Shown here piece by piece: positions 58,501-64,000 of a stretch of 64,000 bases of DNA. Origin of the DNA: Perca fluviatilis (Eukaryota; Chordata; Actinopteri; Perciformes; Percidae); the NCBI RefSeq assembly GCF_010015445.1, contig NC_053120.1, positions 14,494,597 to 14,558,596 of the forward strand, read 5' to 3'. Position 1 is the stretch's first letter. The number at the start of each line of letters is the position of its first letter. The notes below the pieces were generated by a model, which worked only from the letters and a program-made list of their open reading frames with translations, was not told where the DNA came from and made no database searches. A program made the translations under genes and the position numbers.

Positions 58501-59974
58501 ACATTGATGTAGAAATAGACACATGGTAAACAAAAACTTAATAATTATAATTATAATTATTATAATTATATTATATAATTATGTAAAGGCACCGTCTGAA
58601 AACACATTTGGTACAGTCGAGTATGACACATTCAACCACAGCCCATTGTATATGAGTTACTCTCCCACTTTCTGCTGTAGTCTAGAAAAGAAATATATTT
58701 AAAAGGAAAATCATGGCATCAGATGAGTATATATCATTTATTAAAAAATAATATTTTTTTCATTTCTAGGTGGCTGAGATCCAATCCAAGTCCAGTCGTC
58801 TGGAGGTGCAAAACTCACAATTGACTTCTGACCTGCAGCAGTGTGAACGCAAACACAGTGAGACGGTCACCGAGGCCGCCAAGCAGCTGCAGCTCAAGCA
58901 AAAGACCCATGACGACCAGGTAGATTATATATTGTGTGTGTGTGTGTATGTGTGGGTGAGGGAACCAAGGAAGAGATCCATGGAAGAAGCTAATTTCCTC
59001 AGTATCTCATTATAAAACTGCGACTGCCATTGTAAAATGTATGATTATATATTCCTGTTTAACAAGAACCTAACTCATACAGTAGCATAAGAGAAATGAT
59101 GGTGTAAAATAACTCTTTTTTGCATTGTTTTCCATTTATATTTATAACACATGCATATTTTGTTCAGGTGGAGAAAATACTGATCGAGCAGAACCGGCTG
59201 AGAGAACAGAACAAGCTCCAGGAAGACAGTTTGGCCCTGAGAGATAAAGAGCTTCAGCGATTGCTCTCTGCTCAGCCCAACTTCAAGGTAAAATAAATAC
59301 AGAGGACCAACCATTTGCTCTGTACAGAGTCAGACAAATGGAAGGTAATTAGGGAAGGCAGAGCCCACAAATAATTTCAAACCTTCATTTACTTGGGACA
59401 CATATTCATTTTTGTGCACATGTAAAGCATTAATCTAAGCTGCTCTCAAAAGACCATCTGGCTAAATGTCTGTATTTGGCTTTCTGGGTGCTTTTAAATA
59501 ATATTTACTCTACTGGTTATATGGCCAGCAGTGCAGAGGTAAGGTGGTGCATGTGGACTCAGCAGAAATAATTTGAGGGCAGCAGGAAGGATGGACAGTC
59601 AAGATAAGAAAGGAAAGCCATTTTTAAGGAGTCATAAGTTCACAAAACGGCCCATTTTCAAACCCTACAGTCCATGCACAGAAAAAAGCTGCAGAAATGT
59701 ATCTGTTTGTAATGTTAAATGTTAAAATACTGAAATTGTTATCATATTTGTTTTCCAGACTGGTGTTCCTAAAGCTGCCAGCCTACAGGCCTCTATTGGA
59801 GAACCTGGCATCAGCAAAACTCCCACGGTAAACGCTATATTGAAATAAATCAGATTATATACTATTTATATGAAGTCCGCTCTTTATGTCCATCCTTCAT
59901 TTCAGATTTTTAGACAGCAATCACCTCATTTGCACTAATTATAATTATCAATGTTTGTCTTGCAGGTGAGATGA
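54268..59974 (+). CDS. plvap: PLVAP, endothelial fenestra/caveola diaphragm protein, nine coding exons
   Basis: PLVAP is a type II membrane glycoprotein of endothelium that forms the diaphragms of fenestrae and caveolae. Coding exons: 54268-54471, 54769-54945, 55308-55389, 56137-56338, 56420-56639, 58770-58919, 59168-59287, 59759-59827 and 59966-59974; phases agree, 410 residues (human 442). Residues 1-32 are a basic cytosolic tail; residues 33-55 (IVFFFCSLIQSLIIVSLVLF...) are the membrane anchor, similar to human PLVAP. The ectodomain is coiled coil (ELELNFNRVSENNIQLRKEK) with possible N-glycosylation sites NNT, NFT and NLS and several cysteines that could form disulfides. The last exon codes only Val-Arg-stop; read-through of the previous donor would give another short ending. 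Naming rests on topology, length and the babam1 neighbourhood. The paralogue (a/b) is not resolved. Confidence 0.88.
56640..58769. other. plvap intron, 2.1 kb
   Basis: Contains a LINE-tail-like segment near 56790-56830 (TTTATTGTCCCAGAGGGAG) and a G-rich then poly(T) tract at 57420-57532. No further exon recognised. Confidence 0.5.
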
Positions 59975-60291
59975 AATGAGTGGTGCGCCACAGTGATCAA
60001 CATTTTGACTTTTAAAAAGACATGTATAAATTCCTTATACAACACTCTTTTATACAACCTGTAAATACCATGTCTATGTTAGTGACATATTTACTGTTGT
60101 TGGTTTGTGCATGCTTTGCCTAGCTCTACGTGGAATTGAATTGTGTTTGAGTTTAAACATTTGCTGTGAAAAGCCTTGGTATCTATATTAAGGTAAATGT
60201 AAAAAATATCCATGACACTGGTGTAAATATTTAAGATTGTGTGTCACTCGCTGTGGTTTCTGTAGTTACAGAATGTTTTTTTGTAATTACA

Positions 60292-60306
60292 AATAAATTA
60301 AATAAA
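60292..60306 (+). terminator. plvap poly(A) signals
   Basis: Two AATAAA hexamers, 60292-60297 and 60301-60306, about 320 nt after the stop codon. Together they mark the likely 3' end of plvap. Confidence 0.7.
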
Positions 60307-60864
60307 AACTGACTCAATCCTAAACTGTTTTGTCCTCAGTCTCGTTCGTCTCACTGTCATAAATACAACAAAGACTAAGACAGGACTTTGTGTGGCAGCT
60401 ACTCACTTGTCTGCTATAAACAGAATCCTCTTAAAATAGCATAATTTATGTTTCCTAGTGATTCACAAATGTTTCTACTGCAGCCCAGATGACAATACAT
60501 ACACAGACCAAGTCATCAACACATCAGCAGAGATGTTGGAAGTCCTAAAAAAAACTATCAGTCAGAAATTAGAAGGAAGACATTTGACATGAATTAGACT
60601 GGAAGTACTAGTTTTTATGACTCTGTAAAGAAAGGTTGAGACTGTAAGTCTATTAATTGCCGTTTTTATGGTGCATTTTACGAGTTCAGTACAGGCGCTG
60701 TTATATGTTAACTGTTTAACAAGCTTTACTACTTCCGTTTCCTTTCATAAGCACCAAATTAAACACAATACAATACTGTAGCTGGAAATGGCTGGCGTTT
60801 TCTTTGACCTGTTTTATGATTATTATATTAATAAAAAAGATTAAAAAAAATATATGTATATACC

Positions 60865-60896
<32 letters not shown>

Positions 60897-62039
60897 AACG
60901 TATATTCCATATACAGTGTCTGAGGGTAAAGTACGCAGATATTAGGGTTTAGGAGACCTATTTAAATTTAACTATCTGTTACCTCAACGTTTAACACAAC
61001 ATTTAAATAATGGAATAGGTTTTTTTAAATTAAAAAGATTTGTCATATTTCTAATTTTTTCTTTATGTAACACGTTTATATGTGCTCCTTATGATTACAT
61101 TTTACCCACTATGTTCTCTATCAATTCATTTGAATGTTTACAGTTTATTTCAACAACTTTACTGTATTTTCTTACTCATTTTGCATCTTATAATTCATGA
61201 GAACCTGAGTTTGATTATTTTGGCAAGCTTGCATTGTACATGGAAAATTACATTGGCATTGAGAGAGAACAAATATTTAAGATTCCTTCTATGTTGCGTA
61301 ATAACCCATAAGGATACACCCCCATGCTCACTGCACTGATGGATGTGAATGTTACAGGTGAGTCAGTCTGTCTCCTGTCCTCTGGAAATCCTTTGTTTAA
61401 TATGAAGTGTTTTCAATCCCATGTATAGACCTGAACTCGAACTCGCTCTCACACACCCTGACTTTAAATCAAATGTGTATAGAGTGGAACTGACAGCACT
61501 GGACCTGGCTACGTCAACCTCGCATCTCAGGACAGCCATTAAGGGAAACTGAAAGCTAAAAGTTCTGCACATTAGTCAGCTGTGAACCTTATCATGATAC
61601 AAATGTTAGTTGAGTCATGTTCCACAATTTGAAAAAGAGCCTGACTCATATTTTTAAAGTTGTGTCCATTTAATTAATTCACTTAAAAATCATTGATTTC
61701 ATTTAAAATCACATGTGAACATAAAGATGGCACACTGGTGCTAGAGAAGGAAGTACATCAAAATACATCCTCTGGAAACTATGAATGTATCGATAGTAGA
61801 TACAGAGATATGTCACTGGATAAGTGGAAATTTTGACCTTGATCATGCTGGTGCAAAAAAAAAAAACAACTAAAAAATATGGCAATCCATATAATATTGT
61901 TGAGAAATTTCAGTCTGGACCAAAGTGGTGGACCGATTGCCATTATATTTCTATAATAATATAGAATATATTTCCAATTAGTATCCAATGCATTTTAAAA
62001 GTTGTTAAAACACAGACAGGCACTTCAAAGACCATCCAG
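60307..62039. other. Gene-free region downstream of plvap
   Basis: AT-rich, with an AT microsatellite at about 60852-60896 and a family A repeat at about 61755-61945. No exon recognised. Confidence 0.5.
61755..61945 (+). repeat. Interspersed repeat, family A (second copy)
   Basis: Shares ordered words with 33938-34110: CTATGAATGTAT, GGCAATCCATATAATATTGT, GAGAAATTTCAGTCTGGACC and AAAGTGGTGGACCG. An A-run interrupts it near 61855-61867. Confidence 0.6.
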
Positions 62040-63010
62040 GCTCCAAAAAAAAAGTCTTGTGGCTCAGAGGTAGAGTTGTTGCCTCATAAACACATGATTG
62101 TCAGATCAATCCCAGGCTTGTTCTATGTTGGAAAAAAAACAGTACGGCAAAAGTATAAAATAAAAGTCATAGTATGTCAAGAAAGTGTTGAAGTCATAGC
62201 ATGTATAAAAAGCTTTAAAGGCATAGTATGTCAAAAAAAAAGTCATGTGTCTAAAAAGTTTTTAAATAGTCACAGTATAGTATGACTCAGAGGTAGAGTT
62301 GCTGCCTCACAAACACAAGGTATCAGATTAATCCCAGGCTCCTCCTATGTTGAAAAAAAGCCATAGTATGTATAAAAAGTTTTAAAGTCAAAGCATAGTA
62401 TGTCAGAAAGTCATGTCAAAAAAGTGTTTGTCATAGCATAGTATGTCAAAAAAGTCATAAAAGTCATGTATGTCAAAAAATTTAAATAAATCATAGTATA
62501 GTATGCGATAAAAAGTCATAGTATAGTATGTTGAAAAAGTTTTAAAAAGTCAAAGTATAGTATGTTAAAAAAAAAGTCATCGTATGTCGCAAGGTTGGCG
62601 GATCAAACCCAGGCTCCTCCAATGTCAAAAAAAAGGTCACAGGATAGTATGTAAAAAAAAAAGTTAAAGAAAGAAAAGTTTTAAAAGAGTCATAGTATAG
62701 TATGTCGAACAAGTCCTAGTATTTAAAAAAAAAGTCATACTATAGTAGGATGAAAAAGTTTAGTATGAGTTATGTTGAAAAAAATGATAAAAAAGTCATA
62801 CTATAGAAATTTATGTCGGAAAAAGTGAAAAAAAAAAGTCATGGAATAGTATGCCGAAAAAGTTTTAAAAAAGTCATAGTATAGTATGTTGAAAAAACGT
62901 AATAGTATAGTATGTCGAAAAAAGTCATGGAATAGGATGTCAAAAAAAGTGATAAAAAAAGTCATAGTATAGCATGTCAAAAAAAGTGATTAAAAAAAGT
63001 CATATATATT
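62040..63010 (+). repeat. Degenerate tandem array of AAAAAGTCATAGTATAGTATGTCG with tRNA-like inserts
   Basis: A stretch of about 970 bp consists of imperfect copies of a unit near 24 bp (GTCATAGTATAGTATGTCGAAAAA), with variable A runs and occasional TTTTAAA inserts. Two segments (62056-62125, 62283-62350) and a partial third (62585-62625) carry a tRNA-like word order: GTGGCTCAGAGGTAGAGTTG, then GCCTCA.AAACACA, then ATCAATCCCAGGCT. These resemble Pol III A and B boxes. No reading frame is maintained. Confidence 0.85.
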
Positions 63011-64000
63011 GTATGCAGAAAGCATTTGCAAACATATTGATATATAATTTGTGTGGATAGAGTAAAAAAATGTGCTTTCGTCCAGAAATGTCGATGTTCA
63101 AGAAGGGCTGTCAATGAAGGAATGCTTGTGGCTCTTGTCATTTTGAGGTTCACTGAGCCAAATGTATAAGTCACAAGTCTTAAATGAGCACATTGGCTGA
63201 ATGTAGACAAGTGTATCTACCTTTTGACGTATAAATGGTGAATGAGAAGTAAGAATTGTGGGCGTGAGAGAAAGGTTTTAAAACAACGTTCTCTCTCCTG
63301 TAGCTGTGACATCACCCACAAAGAGCAGCTCTTAAAAACGCAGAAAAAGCCTAAAGAAGCACTCAACTTAACACAAGTGATAACACAAAAACTGTGAAAG
63401 ATACTGTATCAAAAAGCTGAATAATTTTTTAATAGCTCAAGGTTTTGTGAATAGTAGGTAAAAGTATCTGGGAGGAGTAGCATTTAGAAGTGGAAGAAGT
63501 CGGAAGAGGATTTAAAGATTGCTCCATTAAAAAAAAAAAAAAAAAAAAGCAAAAAAAAAGCTTAATATTTAAAAAAAAACTGTAAATCGTAGAGATAAGC
63601 TGAATACAAGCACAGCTGTCCTTAAAGAGCTGAACATTTTGATATATGAATGTTTTATTGTAGCTAAAAGTATGCAGAAGTAGTAGATGACAGGAAATTG
63701 TACAGAAGAATCTGATAATACTGTGAATGCTGCTGAATCAGCATTCACACAAATAGTAGATGTAAAGTAATAACATTTCTCACACTCAAAATCCTCTCCC
63801 AAATAATAATTAAAAACAGTCATTGTCATGCAGTACAAGTAAACATCCAAACTTTGAGTCCATGGCCTTGAAGAGGTGTGCAGCTGACTTTATTTGAAAT
63901 GATCATGGCTGTTATGTTGCAACCCCAGGAGTCCAATTTTCACCAATCCAAGGCGTTCAGAAGCTTCTTTTTTTTTTTTTTTTTAAATTACGACTCAAGA
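63011..64000. other. Right end of window, no gene seen
   Basis: AT-rich sequence with A-runs at 63530-63585 and a T-run at 63969-63984. I recognise no exon or bounded repeat. Confidence 0.5.

Noticed and set aside
62056..62125. Possible tRNA gene in the array
   Set aside because: Only box-like words remain; acceptor and anticodon stems are not convincing.
1..64000. CRISPR arrays, prophage, bacterial operons or riboswitches
   Set aside because: Spliceosomal genes and vertebrate repeats throughout; nothing with spaced identical repeats and unique spacers was seen.

Overview
The window is nuclear DNA of a teleost fish, probably a spiny-rayed (perciform-like) species. The evidence is vertebrate genes split by short GT..AG introns, many CA/AT microsatellites, and fish-typical repeats: a tRNA-headed SINE, L2/Rex-like LINE 3' tails, a Tc1 transposon, a hAT derivative, and many small elements bounded by TTAA. 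I cannot name the species. There is no operon, phage, CRISPR array or bacterial gene.

Five protein-coding genes are supported exon by exon, with splice phases that add up. (1) ocln, + strand: the last four coding exons of an occludin (1086-3861). Its long 3' UTR carries a TTAA-bounded element with a SINE nested inside. (2) nr2f6, - strand (8327-20287): five coding exons, 406 aa, an orphan nuclear receptor of the COUP-TF/EAR2 group. Its introns are full of foldback elements. (3) ushbp1, - strand (34261-42049): 14 coding exons, 714 aa, a coiled-coil MCC-related protein ending in a PDZ-binding motif. (4) babam1, + strand (45570-49063): eight coding exons, 379 aa, the MERIT40 subunit of the BRCA1-A complex. 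It lies head-to-head with ushbp1. (5) plvap, + strand (54268-59974): nine coding exons, 410 aa, the endothelial diaphragm protein.

Layout: 1-5.8 kb ocln; 5.8-8.3 kb tail-to-tail spacer; 8.3-20.3 kb nr2f6; 20.3-34.2 kb gene-free 5' flank of nr2f6, which may hold regulatory DNA; 34.2-42.1 kb ushbp1; 42.1-45.6 kb shared promoter region and babam1 intron 1, with a three-deep nest of transposons; 45.6-49.9 kb babam1; 50.4-52.0 kb a decayed but structurally complete Tc1 element; 54.0-60.3 kb plvap; 60.3-64 kb gene-free, with an array of about 1 kb built on a unit near 24 bp and interspersed with tRNA-like segments.

From memory, the gene set matches human 19p13.11 (OCEL1, NR2F6, USHBP1, BABAM1, PLVAP). 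The genes are not functionally coupled; this is conserved synteny. The most interesting points are that the fish gene in the OCEL1 position still codes for an occludin-type tail, the dense TTAA-bounded foldback elements inside nr2f6, a perfect DR1 nuclear-receptor site in an nr2f6 intron, and the 62-63 kb array. I found no convincing undescribed molecular system.
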